This document shows, one piece after another, positions 1 through 6,675 of a stretch of 11,306 bases of DNA (position 1 is its first letter; each line of letters begins with the position of its first letter). The notes under the pieces were generated by a model, which was not told where the DNA came from, did not search any database, and worked only from the letters and a program-made list of their open reading frames with translations. Origin of the DNA: Pirellulaceae bacterium (GTDB lineage Bacteria > Planctomycetota > Planctomycetia > Pirellulales > Pirellulaceae); NCBI GenBank assembly GCA_020846515.1, contig JADLDX010000843.1, forward strand, positions 1-11,306, read 5' to 3'. The position numbers and the translations under genes were made by a program.

Positions 1-1
1 G

Positions 2-1492
2 ACCGAACTAAAAGAAATTCAACGCCCCGTCATCTCGCCGTCGCACACCAAACGCTGGGTGCCTTTGGGGTTTGCGGTCGTGCATTCTTCATCCCCGGGC
101 ACTGGCCTCTCACAAGGCTGTCCCACTGTGGGCGGTGATAACGAATCGTTGGCCCCCAAAGCTGTGATCGATTGGTTGTGCGGTCGCGCCAATGGATACA
201 CCACTATCGATGGCGAAGAGAGGGTCACTGCCGCCTGGTGTTCGGGGAAAGTCGGCATGACCGGCACTTCTTACAACGGCACATTGCCATTGGCGGCGGC
301 GACCACCGGTGTGGCGGGGCTGGAAGCGATCATCCCGATCGCGCCCAACACTTCTTACTACCATTACTATCGATCCAACGGACTTGTCCGTCATCCCGGC
401 GGCTACATGGGTGAGGATATCGATGTGCTGTATGATTTTATTCATAGCGGTAACCCAGACTATCGCCAGCACTGCGATTGTGAAGTTCGCGACAAACTGA
501 TGCTCAGCCAACATGATCGAGTCACGGGCGACTACAACGATTTCTGGGCCAGCCGCGATTATCTGAACGACATGGGGCCCATGAAAGCTGCTCTGTTGAT
601 GGCCCATGGCTTTAACGATTGGAACGTAGTGCCGGAGCACAGCGTACGCATCTATCTAGCCGCCAAAGCCAAAGGTTTACCAGTCCAGTTCTATTGCCAT
701 CAAGGTGGCCATGGCGGTGAACCACCCTTTGAAATGATGAATCGCTGGTTCACCAAGTACCTGTACGGCATTGACAACGGAGTCGAAAAGGAGCCCAAGT
801 CCCACATAGTCCGCGAAGGGGATAAACGCGACCAGCCAACCGCCTACGCTGACTATCCACATCCTGACGCACGGCCCATCACTTTCCATCTGGGAAGCGG
901 CGGCAGAAAGCAAGGTGCCTTATCCATTCGCATCTCTCAAACTTTAAAGCACGATGCTTCCCAGAAAGAAACTTCTCAGAAAGATGCATCCCAGAAAGAG
1001 TCGCTGATTGATGATGCCTCGTTCACCGGTGCGCAGTTAGTCCAGCTAGCCGAGTCTGAGCACCGCTTACTGTATGTCACACCTGAGCTAAAGGAGCCAT
1101 TGCATATTTCAGGCTATCCTCAGATCAACGTGCGTCTGGCCTCGAGCAAACCAGCGGCCAACTTGTCCGTCTGGTTAGTCTCACTGCCGTGGAATCCCGA
1201 CCCGAAAGCCAAGATAACGGACAACATCGTTACGCGTGGCTGGGCCGATCCACAGAATCATCAATCACTGACCAAGAGCGAGTCGTTAGTGCCCGGCCGC
1301 TTCTACGACGTCAAGTTCGCGTTGCAACCAGACGACCAGATCATTCCTGCGGGCAAGAAACTGGGACTGATCATCATGTCCAGCGACCCAGAGTTCACCT
1401 TGCAGCCCCCACCGGGCACCGAACTGACCATCGATCTCGGTGCCACGGCGCTTGAATTACCTATCGTTGGTGGTCAACCCTTATTCAATTGA
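2..1492 (+). CDS. Peptidase S15 family (Xaa-Pro dipeptidyl-peptidase/CocE-like) protein, 5' end missing
   Basis: The reading frame is open from base 2, so the gene starts upstream of the window; the first in-frame ATG-like position (59) lies inside the conserved domain and is not the real start. About 496 residues are visible. The segment SQGCPTVGGDN followed by AVIDWLCGRANGYT, and then GMTGTSYNGTLP, closely resembles the PepX/S15 alpha/beta-hydrolase core. The likely nucleophile Ser is codon 269-271 (GTSYNG), the acid Asp is codon 617-619 (HGFNDWNV), and the His is codon 710-712 (QGGHGG). The Ser-Asp and Asp-His spacings (116 and 31 residues) are what PepX-type enzymes show. The C-terminal part from about 1030 on fits the beta-sandwich domain of this family (ISGYPQINVRL). 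The family cleaves Xaa-Pro dipeptides or acyl esters; the substrate here is unknown. The gene converges with the next one, leaving a 51-bp gap. N-terminal signal and length cannot be judged. Confidence 0.85.
   Translation, partial: TELKEIQRPVISPSHTKRWVPLGFAVVHSSSPGTGLSQGCPTVGGDNESLAPKAVIDWLCGRANGYTTIDGEERVTAAWCSGKVGMTGTSYNGTLPLAAATTGVAGLEAIIPIAPNTSYYHYYRSNGLVRHPGGYMGEDIDVLYDFIHSGNPDYRQHCDCEVRDKLMLSQHDRVTGDYNDFWASRDYLNDMGPMKAALLMAHGFNDWNVVPEHSVRIYLAAKAKGLPVQFYCHQGGHGGEPPFEMMNRWFTKYLYGIDNGVEKEPKSHIVREGDKRDQPTAYADYPHPDARPITFHLGSGGRKQGALSIRISQTLKHDASQKETSQKDASQKESLIDDASFTGAQLVQLAESEHRLLYVTPELKEPLHISGYPQINVRLASSKPAANLSVWLVSLPWNPDPKAKITDNIVTRGWADPQNHQSLTKSESLVPGRFYDVKFALQPDDQIIPAGKKLGLIIMSSDPEFTLQPPPGTELTIDLGATALELPIVGGQPLFN
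953..997 (+). repeat. Three in-frame 15-nt tandem repeats inside the S15 peptidase gene
   Basis: Three consecutive 15-nt units encode DASQK, ETSQK and DASQK, followed by ES. Units one and three differ at a single third-position base. The tract lies between the catalytic core and the C-terminal beta-sandwich domain, so it probably forms a hydrophilic linker whose length can change by slippage without shifting the frame. Confidence 0.8.
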
Positions 1493-1543
1493 CCCGAGGA
1501 TACGCAGAGGTGACCAGCGGAAACCCGAAAGCCTTGAGCAATC

Positions 1544-2713
1544 TTATTTGCTCAGAGCTTGGCGAAGCACTGGTTCAAAGATTGTAGCTTGGCGCATAAA
1601 GCCCAGATCGTTGGCATGCGATGCATCGGTCGCACCTTCGGTGTCTTCTCCGTACAGTTTGTCGCCTTCGATGTAATACAATTTTTTAACGCCAGCCTTC
1701 GTCAAGGCGTCATAAGCGGCGCGCAGGGCAGCATGATTTTCGGTATGAAACGCTTGCTTGGCCGGAGTGATCCAATCATTGGTAAAGCGTCGATCTTCAA
1801 CCAGAATAATGGGCGTTTCCGGTTTAGCGCTTCGCAATAGATTGACCAGTGGAACACACTTGGCTCTCACATCCGCCGGTTGCATGTTCGGTAAACAGTC
1901 GATGACATAAGCGGCCGCGTCGATCTGGGTTAAGTACGCACCCACGGCCTGGTCCATGCGACCGTTACCAGAAAAGCCCAAATTGACCACGGGCATATCT
2001 AGCCAGCGACCTAAGATGGCCGTATGCAACATGCCTGGCCGACTGGCGCAAGCACCGTGTGTAATGCTAGTGCCATAAAACACGATCGGACGATCGCGCG
2101 GCGTCATCGGCTCGAAGCGACTGCCAGGTTCCACGCCAATACTCATAAATTCGACACCATTGTACAGCGGCAGGTAAGCGGCATATTCGCGAAAGCCTGG
2201 AGCCAAGCCTTTTATAATCTCGGCCTTGACCTCTTGAACTGCTGGCCGAGTCACTTGCACCCACTTCCACTTACCAGCCTCATCGCGCGCATAAAGATCC
2301 ACGCCGCTGACACCGGTGGCAGGCATATGCGGCAGCCCCAAAGTACTCTTGCGGAGCTTGTAGTGCACATGCAGTGAGGGCGAGTCGGATTTGAAGCGGA
2401 CCATCATGCCCGCGCTATCGCGGCTCAAATTCCAAACGGCATCAGTCACTTTACCTTTGGCTGAGGCCGGCAAGCGATCGAACCACTTCTCGCGTTTTTG
2501 GTCGGGCAATATGCGACCTTCCAAACCCCAACTAGTGACACCATGCCATTGCAGGTTATCTGCCGCCTGCTTATTGACTGCCAAGGCAGGATCAAGCTTG
2601 GTGACATCCGGTGCCTTCTGAGCCAGCAGTTCACCGGCGTTCATAGACCAACCGGTAATCAAGGATAAACTTAGAACCAACGTCAGACGATACGTGTGCA
2701 ACGGTAAGTACAT
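1544..2713 (-). CDS. Exported SGNH/GDSL-type hydrolase with N-terminal GxDLY domain
   Basis: The 389-residue product is a probable secreted esterase. Residues 1-31 look like a signal peptide (R9, then a hydrophobic run TLVLSLSLITGW). The GVDLY motif at 137-141 is the signature of the GxDLY domain that precedes the GDSL_3-type SGNH domain. SGNH blocks are all present: nucleophile S216 in GTSITHG, glycine block GFSGNG (246-251), N276 in LPN, and the D363-x-x-H366 pair in DASH. The family hydrolyses ester bonds, often acetyl groups on carbohydrates; the substrate here is not known. The ATG at 2713 is chosen because it begins directly at the signal peptide. The frame extends to a GTG at 2806, but that stretch is translated palindromic repeat. 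No clear Shine-Dalgarno is seen. It is the last gene of the minus-strand run. Confidence 0.85.
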   Translation of the reverse strand: MYLPLHTYRLTLVLSLSLITGWSMNAGELLAQKAPDVTKLDPALAVNKQAADNLQWHGVTSWGLEGRILPDQKREKWFDRLPASAKGKVTDAVWNLSRDSAGMMVRFKSDSPSLHVHYKLRKSTLGLPHMPATGVSGVDLYARDEAGKWKWVQVTRPAVQEVKAEIIKGLAPGFREYAAYLPLYNGVEFMSIGVEPGSRFEPMTPRDRPIVFYGTSITHGACASRPGMLHTAILGRWLDMPVVNLGFSGNGRMDQAVGAYLTQIDAAAYVIDCLPNMQPADVRAKCVPLVNLLRSAKPETPIILVEDRRFTNDWITPAKQAFHTENHAALRAAYDALTKAGVKKLYYIEGDKLYGEDTEGATDASHANDLGFMRQATIFEPVLRQALSK

Positions 2714-2743
2714 GATGAAGTCAACTCGAAAGGGTTTAAGGGT

Positions 2744-2826
2744 GTAGCCACCGTCACCCGACGGTGGACTTGTAGCCACCGTCGCCAGACGGTGGATTGT
2801 AGCCACCCGTCGCCAGACGGTGGACT
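2744..2826 (+). repeat. Three tandem REP-like elements, GTAG head plus CCACCGTC palindrome
   Basis: Three copies start with GTAG at 2744, 2772 and 2799. Each continues with the arm CCACCGTC, a 4-nt loop, and the arm GACGGTGG, giving an 8-bp stem. The loops are ACCC in copy 1 and GCCA in copies 2 and 3. Copy 3 has one extra C in its left arm. A GTAG head next to an imperfect hairpin is the known form of REP elements mobilised by REP-associated tyrosine transposases (RAYTs). The copies sit in the gap between the ceramidase-like and SGNH genes, where transcripts would carry several strong hairpins. No transposase is present in the window. Confidence 0.85.
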
Positions 2827-2840
2827 AGTCCGCAAGCGAA

Positions 2841-2866
2841 ATCCACCGCTTGGCAGCGGTGGCTAC
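2841..2866 (-). repeat. Inverted REP-like element with compensatory stem change
   Basis: Read on the minus strand, GTAG (2866-2863) is followed by the arm CCACCGCT, the loop GCCA and the arm AGCGGTGG. Compared with the three plus-strand copies nearby, two adjacent positions of the left arm changed together with their partners in the right arm, so pairing is kept. It faces those copies with the GTAG heads outward, like a REP doublet. Its TAG is also the stop codon of the ceramidase-like gene. Confidence 0.85.
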
Positions 2867-4230
2867 TTTTCAAGCAATCGCGAAATGGCGGTCATCAACG
2901 GGCCTTCGACGTTTGGAGCCACGTTGCTGGCCGTGGGTCCAGTTTCATAGCCACCTTGAGCATACGCGGCTTCCGTACCGATGTAGCCCGGTCCGTAGTC
3001 GCCGTAGGCAGCCATGGCTACTTTTAAATCGGGTCTGAGCTTCTTGGCACCCAATTGATACTCGACAAACAATTCCCCAGGCATCCATAACACGCGGGCA
3101 TCGCCCACGGATAAACAAGCGATATCGATCTTGTGTCCAGCCTCACAGCGTTGGGTCCAGGCTAGTTGAGCCGCCAGGGAGACTAGTTTTTGTCCAGGGT
3201 TTGCTTTCAGTTGGTCGAGTAGTGGTTGTTGCGTCAAGTGTGGAGACAAAGGCAAGCTGGTGGGTTCAACTTGCCATTTCACCATCTCAGCCGTCACAGG
3301 GTAACGTTGTGTTGCCGCCATCGCGGCTTGCATGCCATCGGCCATGCGCTGCGCCAGGGCCATGCGATTTTCTGGCGAGCCATCGTTGTATTTGCCTGCT
3401 CCGATGTTCCCGCCAGCACCGTTGAAGTGTACGTGCAGCGTCTGAGGCATGGCTTGTCCGCGAATAAAGCGTGCAATGCCTGGCACATCAGGACTGGGAA
3501 CACCCGTTCGATAGTAGCTCTGTGGATGACACGCATAGAAGCTGAGCACCGCGAGCGGTTTGTCTCCGTTCCAGAAGGACAACTCTGAGAGTTCAGGATC
3601 GATGACGCCCTCGGGCTCGGCGCGCATTTTTGGGTCGCGCGTCGCCGTATAACGGACAGCCCGCACTTTGCCATCGGGACCTAAGATGCGGCGGTTGGAG
3701 GCAACTTGTTGAACTTGGGCTATCCCGTAGCCGTAGTGGGTAACCGTTTGCGGAGCGGCGATAGCCAGCTTGGCCGCAGCCGCAGCCCGTTGGATAACCT
3801 CGCGATGAAAATCGCCTTGAAACCGACCATACTCGGTGAGTCCCAACTCGCGAATGATTCGCTCCGCCGTAAAATCGCAGCCCGGCGCATCGTGTTGATG
3901 CAACGTATGCACGGCCACTCGTTGGCGAGTCGTCCCCAGCGCGTCGGCCAGCGCCTGACGAAAGCGATCGTTTCCTTCGTTGGCAATACCAATCCAATCG
4001 ACGGCACACAATACGATGGGTTGCCCCGCCCCAAGTAGCACGATGCCGCGACAACGCAACGTGAGCTCATCCACGCGTTTGACTGGATCGTAGGCCATCG
4101 GCATACCAAGCGACGGCGTCGCATCGACATCAAACATGGCCACCTTGAGTTCTGTGGCTTGGCACTGGCCCGTCCATGGCAGACCCAACGTCATCAAGAT
4201 CAAAAGTACTGACCGGGCACATGAGTTCAT
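2863..4230 (-). CDS. Exported neutral/alkaline ceramidase-like zinc hydrolase, short form
   Basis: The 455-residue product has a signal peptide (residues 1-25, cleavage likely after CQA). It resembles the N-terminal catalytic domain of neutral/alkaline non-lysosomal ceramidases, zinc amidases that release the fatty acid from an amide. Candidate zinc ligands line up by motif: H111 and H113 in HQHDAPG (matching HTHSGPG of true ceramidases), H235 in YACHPQS, E386 in MPGELF, and Y416 in [12 protein letters not shown]. True bacterial ceramidases are about 650-670 residues with a C-terminal Ig-like domain; that part is absent here. Many planctomycete relatives share this short form, and their substrate is unproven, so a role on ceramide should not be assumed. 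The start is supported by AGAGG six bases upstream. The stop TAG belongs to a REP-like element. Confidence 0.75.
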   Translation of the reverse strand: MNSCARSVLLILMTLGLPWTGQCQATELKVAMFDVDATPSLGMPMAYDPVKRVDELTLRCRGIVLLGAGQPIVLCAVDWIGIANEGNDRFRQALADALGTTRQRVAVHTLHQHDAPGCDFTAERIIRELGLTEYGRFQGDFHREVIQRAAAAAKLAIAAPQTVTHYGYGIAQVQQVASNRRILGPDGKVRAVRYTATRDPKMRAEPEGVIDPELSELSFWNGDKPLAVLSFYACHPQSYYRTGVPSPDVPGIARFIRGQAMPQTLHVHFNGAGGNIGAGKYNDGSPENRMALAQRMADGMQAAMAATQRYPVTAEMVKWQVEPTSLPLSPHLTQQPLLDQLKANPGQKLVSLAAQLAWTQRCEAGHKIDIACLSVGDARVLWMPGELFVEYQLGAKKLRPDLKVAMAAYGDYGPGYIGTEAAYAQGGYETGPTASNVAPNVEGPLMTAISRLLEK

Positions 4231-4236
4231 GATATA

Positions 4237-4241
4237 CCTCT
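4237..4241 (-). promoter_or_regulatory. Shine-Dalgarno site of the ceramidase-like gene
   Basis: On the minus strand AGAGG lies six bases before the ATG at 4230. It fixes that ATG as the start. Confidence 0.6.
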
Positions 4242-4260
4242 AAGAACGAGCGAAATCCCC

Positions 4261-4334
4261 GTAGACGAATCGCTCCGCGACTCGTCACTCTCTTCACGTA
4301 GACGAATCGCTCCGCGACTCGTCATTCTCTTCAA
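4261..4334 (+). repeat. Two tandem 37-bp REP-like elements, GTAG head plus ACGAATCGC palindrome
   Basis: The units 4261-4297 and 4298-4334 differ at only two of 37 positions. Each begins with GTAG, then the arm ACGAATCGC, loop TCC and arm GCGACTCGT, a 9-bp stem with one A-C mismatch, followed by an 11-nt tail (CACTCTCTTCA in the first copy). This is a different sequence family from the one at 2744-2826 but has the same GTAG-plus-hairpin layout. It lies in the 151-bp gap between the alpha/beta hydrolase and the ceramidase-like gene. Confidence 0.85.
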
Positions 4335-4348
4335 CTATCCAGCCCAAA

Positions 4349-4373
4349 CCCCGGCACGGAGTGACGGGGCTAC
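4349..4373 (-). repeat. REP-like element, GTAG head plus CCCCG palindrome
   Basis: On the minus strand GTAG (4373-4370) is followed by CCCCGTCAC, loop TCC, and GTGCCGGGG: a 9-bp stem with one mismatch, then TTTGGG. It lies eight bases after the stop codon of the alpha/beta hydrolase gene, so it could act as a transcription terminator or 3'-end stabiliser for that gene. It is a third sequence family and again points its GTAG head outward relative to its plus-strand neighbours. Confidence 0.75.
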
Positions 4374-4381
4374 GAACTCCC

Positions 4382-5266
4382 TCAACGCCCTAACACTTCG
4401 TTTACGAACTGATCAAGCGCTTTAGTGTTGGGATCATCCGTCTTGCCGAGATTGTCATTGAGTTTCGAGTGATTGGTCTCGGTACCGCCCACTAACTTGG
4501 CATTGACCTCAGCCGACTTGAGCACGGACGCCAATCGTCTGGCCTGAGCCGTTGTGTCGGGATGCTCGGCTACGTACAGGATCAAAAAGGGAGGGATCCC
4601 TTTGCCTTTGGCCACGTGTGTAACGGCCGACAAGTCTTTATGCTTTTCAGCAGTATGGCCAAATTTTTCGCGATGCCCCACCTTGGCTTGTGGTTCACCG
4701 TGCGCGCGGCGGCGCGTTTCAGCCGTTTCAATGATGGCCGGAACGTCGTAGGTATCGCCATCAACCGGGACACAGCCCTTCAAACTACTGAAGTCCATGC
4801 CGGCTGCTTTCAGATAGCGATCATCGATACAGACCAAAGCGGCTAACTGGGCTCCGGCGGAATGACCACCGACCAGGATTCGCTTGGGGTCGCCACCATA
4901 TTCCGCGATATGCTTGTGCACCCAAGCCAGCGACGTAGCCACATCGCGCACAAGCACTTCCATTTCAACGCTGGGCAACAGTCGATAGTTGGTCGACACG
5001 AAGATCATCTTCTTGTCCACGAACATCTGCGGCTTGAGCTTCACATCCGACTTATCACCGACCTGCCACCCGCCACCATGAATCCAAAACACCACAGGTA
5101 GATCCTTGGCGCCTGGCGGTGCGTAGATATCCAATACTTGACGCTCGTGCGGTTGATCCACATAGGGAATGTTTGACTTGAGCACGTAATTAGACGTCTG
5201 AGCTCGAGCAGGGGTCAGACTGACGCAACTGGCCAGCATTACCAGAGCGATGACTCGGAGCAACAT
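4382..5266 (-). CDS. Exported alpha/beta hydrolase, BD-FAE/HSL-type esterase
   Basis: The 294-residue product is a probable exported carboxylesterase. The oxyanion-hole motif HGGGW is at 63-67, the nucleophile S136 is in GHSAG (134-138), and H266 in NHSKLN is the likely catalytic His. The acid is probably D237 in AEHPDTT, a divergent form of the usual strand-7 motif. These features are typical of bifunctional feruloyl/acetyl-xylan esterase-like and hormone-sensitive-lipase-like hydrolases, which cut small acyl esters. The N-terminus allows two export routes: a lipobox-like LASC ending at C14, or signal peptidase I cleavage after ARA (20-22). AGGAG eight bases upstream supports the start. It follows the transporter gene by 59 bp and probably shares its transcript. 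Substrate unknown. Confidence 0.85.
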   Translation of the reverse strand: MLLRVIALVMLASCVSLTPARAQTSNYVLKSNIPYVDQPHERQVLDIYAPPGAKDLPVVFWIHGGGWQVGDKSDVKLKPQMFVDKKMIFVSTNYRLLPSVEMEVLVRDVATSLAWVHKHIAEYGGDPKRILVGGHSAGAQLAALVCIDDRYLKAAGMDFSSLKGCVPVDGDTYDVPAIIETAETRRRAHGEPQAKVGHREKFGHTAEKHKDLSAVTHVAKGKGIPPFLILYVAEHPDTTAQARRLASVLKSAEVNAKLVGGTETNHSKLNDNLGKTDDPNTKALDQFVNEVLGR

Positions 5267-5274
5267 GGGTCGGT

Positions 5275-5279
5275 CTCCT
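5275..5279 (-). promoter_or_regulatory. Shine-Dalgarno site of the alpha/beta hydrolase gene
   Basis: AGGAG on the minus strand, eight bases before the ATG at 5266. It is the best ribosome binding site in the window and fixes the start. Confidence 0.65.
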
Positions 5280-5325
5280 GAAGATTGAGGAAGGTAGGAA
5301 CAAATGGGCAGTTAGCAGTCGGAGT

Positions 5326-6606
5326 TTACTTGCGATAGCGACTCCAACATAAACATCCCAGCAATAGCACGCCCACATAAACATTGAACATGGGATCCCA
5401 TTGTGGGCGACCGCTCAGACCGCGACTGGCTTGGTAGTCAGCGAACACTCCTACGAAACCTTGCGAACTCAGCGCTCCGATCGTACCCATCATGTTCATC
5501 ATGCCAAACAAGGGACCGACATGTTGACCGCTCTGCTCGATGGCCGCTGACCACCATGAGGGTAATGTAAGCTGCACAAAAAAGCAGGACAATCCGGCCA
5601 AAGCGGCCAGCGTGGTCACCGACGGCGAACGTATGGCCATCCACAAAGTGAAAGCTGCCAAAAAACAAGCTGTGGCACAAAACAGCCGCCGTCGATTCAC
5701 CGGCGATTCGGAACCTTTAATGATACGATCAGCCACCACGCCACCTAACAACACGCCCAGCGCGGCTCCTACCAAGGCCATGGAAGTCAACTTGCCGGAG
5801 ACAGTATTGCTGACCCCGTGCGCATCCTCCAGGTAGGAAGGAAACCACGTAAAGTAGAAGTACGAGTTGAAGGAACTGCACATAATGATCAGGCATAAAA
5901 TGATAATGCCTCGGTCGGTCAATACGCTGCGCCATGGGATGGCAGCATGTTCCTTCGGTGGAGCCGTACCACCTCCGGCGCGAATCAACTCCACTTCACT
6001 GGCGTTAACGCTTGGGTGCTGATCTGGTGTATCTCGAAACCAGAACCAAAAACCGCTAGCCCAAATGACACCAAACGAGCCGAAGATAAAGAAGTTCCAC
6101 TTCCAGCCCACGGCTTCAATCAAGTAGGCAGCCAGCGTCGGCGCAATCGCTCCGCCAAACAACGAGACCGACAGCATGATGCCCTGAACGCGCCCGCGTT
6201 CGCTCGTCGGGAACCAGCGAGTCAGCACACGGGCAGCGTTTGGATAGGCCCCAGCTTCGCCTACTCCGAATAGAAAGCGAATGATCAGCAGCGAAGTAAA
6301 GCCTGTGGCGGCTCCGCTCAGCGCGGTGAAGGCTGACCACCATAAGGTGATCCTGGTCAGGACACGCCGCGCGCCGATGACTTCGCCCCATCGACCAGTC
6401 GGAATCTCAAAGAGCCCATAGGCTAACTGAAACGCCATGGCCAAGAGCGACATGTGCGTGTTAGAGAGCTGGAAGTCTTTCTGGATCAGCGGCGCAGCCT
6501 TAGCCCAGCAGACTCGATCCAGATACAAGATCGCCGCCATTGAACACAGCCAAAATGCAACCACAAAACGAGACCGCGTAGGTGCCGGGGTAGAGGTGGT
6601 CTGCAT
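5326..6606 (-). CDS. MFS transporter, anion:cation symporter (ACS)-like
   Basis: The 426-residue product is an inner-membrane major facilitator with about 12 hydrophobic segments. TM1 carries ILYLDRVCWAKAAPLI (26-41), the ACS-type pattern. A motif-A-like loop GRWGEVIGARR is at 71-81. The block RFLFGVGEAGAYPNAARVLT plus RWFPTSERGR (110-139) is characteristic of the ACS family, whose members import organic anions such as hexuronates, galactonate, glucarate or phthalate by symport with protons. A polar central loop lies near 192-228. The exact solute cannot be assigned. The start at 6606 has only a weak AAGAAG upstream. It lies 69 bp after the MLE-type gene and 59 bp before the esterase gene, a layout typical for a transporter next to the enzyme that uses its substrate. 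Confidence 0.85.
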   Translation of the reverse strand: MQTTSTPAPTRSRFVVAFWLCSMAAILYLDRVCWAKAAPLIQKDFQLSNTHMSLLAMAFQLAYGLFEIPTGRWGEVIGARRVLTRITLWWSAFTALSGAATGFTSLLIIRFLFGVGEAGAYPNAARVLTRWFPTSERGRVQGIMLSVSLFGGAIAPTLAAYLIEAVGWKWNFFIFGSFGVIWASGFWFWFRDTPDQHPSVNASEVELIRAGGGTAPPKEHAAIPWRSVLTDRGIIILCLIIMCSSFNSYFYFTWFPSYLEDAHGVSNTVSGKLTSMALVGAALGVLLGGVVADRIIKGSESPVNRRRLFCATACFLAAFTLWMAIRSPSVTTLAALAGLSCFFVQLTLPSWWSAAIEQSGQHVGPLFGMMNMMGTIGALSSQGFVGVFADYQASRGLSGRPQWDPMFNVYVGVLLLGCLCWSRYRK

Positions 6607-6642
6607 GGGCTAAGCTTCTTGTTGACGTATAAGATTTTCGAT

Positions 6643-6661
6643 AGACCCCGAAATGGGGTCT
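6643..6661. repeat. Inverted repeat AGACCCC/GGGGTCT
   Basis: Arms AGACCCC (6643-6649) and GGGGTCT (6655-6661) with a 5-nt loop form a perfect 7-bp stem. It lies 15 bp after the stop of the MLE-type gene and 36 bp before the transporter start. There is no real U-tract, so it is more likely a small palindromic repeat or attenuator than a full terminator. Confidence 0.5.
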
Positions 6662-6675
6662 GACCTTCTCCGTGA

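Noticed and set aside
59..61. Internal alternative start of the S15 peptidase gene
   Set aside because: The frame is open to the window edge and the preceding residues are continuous with it; the conserved fold needs upstream sequence, so the gene is partial.
110..640. 176-residue minus-strand open frame opposite the S15 peptidase gene
   Set aside because: The opposite strand carries clear catalytic motifs of a known family, while this frame shows no recognisable domain; it is a shadow.
1493..1543. Bidirectional terminator in the convergent 51-bp gap
   Set aside because: No stem of useful length with a T-run was found there.
2714..2806. Extended N-terminus of the SGNH hydrolase from a GTG at 2806
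   Set aside because: The added residues are a translation of the REP-like elements, and the ATG at 2713 starts directly at a plausible signal peptide.
2744..2866. CRISPR array
   Set aside because: The palindromic units are adjacent or separated by only a few bases, there are no unique spacers of regular length, and no cas genes are present.
3593..4133. Long minus-strand frames of 153 and 137 residues within the ceramidase-like gene
   Set aside because: They are Arg- and Ser-rich out-of-frame translations of a gene whose own frame has a signal peptide and metal-site motifs.
6643..6661. Rho-independent terminator after the MLE-type gene
   Set aside because: The 7-bp stem lacks a T-run on the relevant strand and the transporter gene follows closely in the same direction, so only an inverted repeat is reported.
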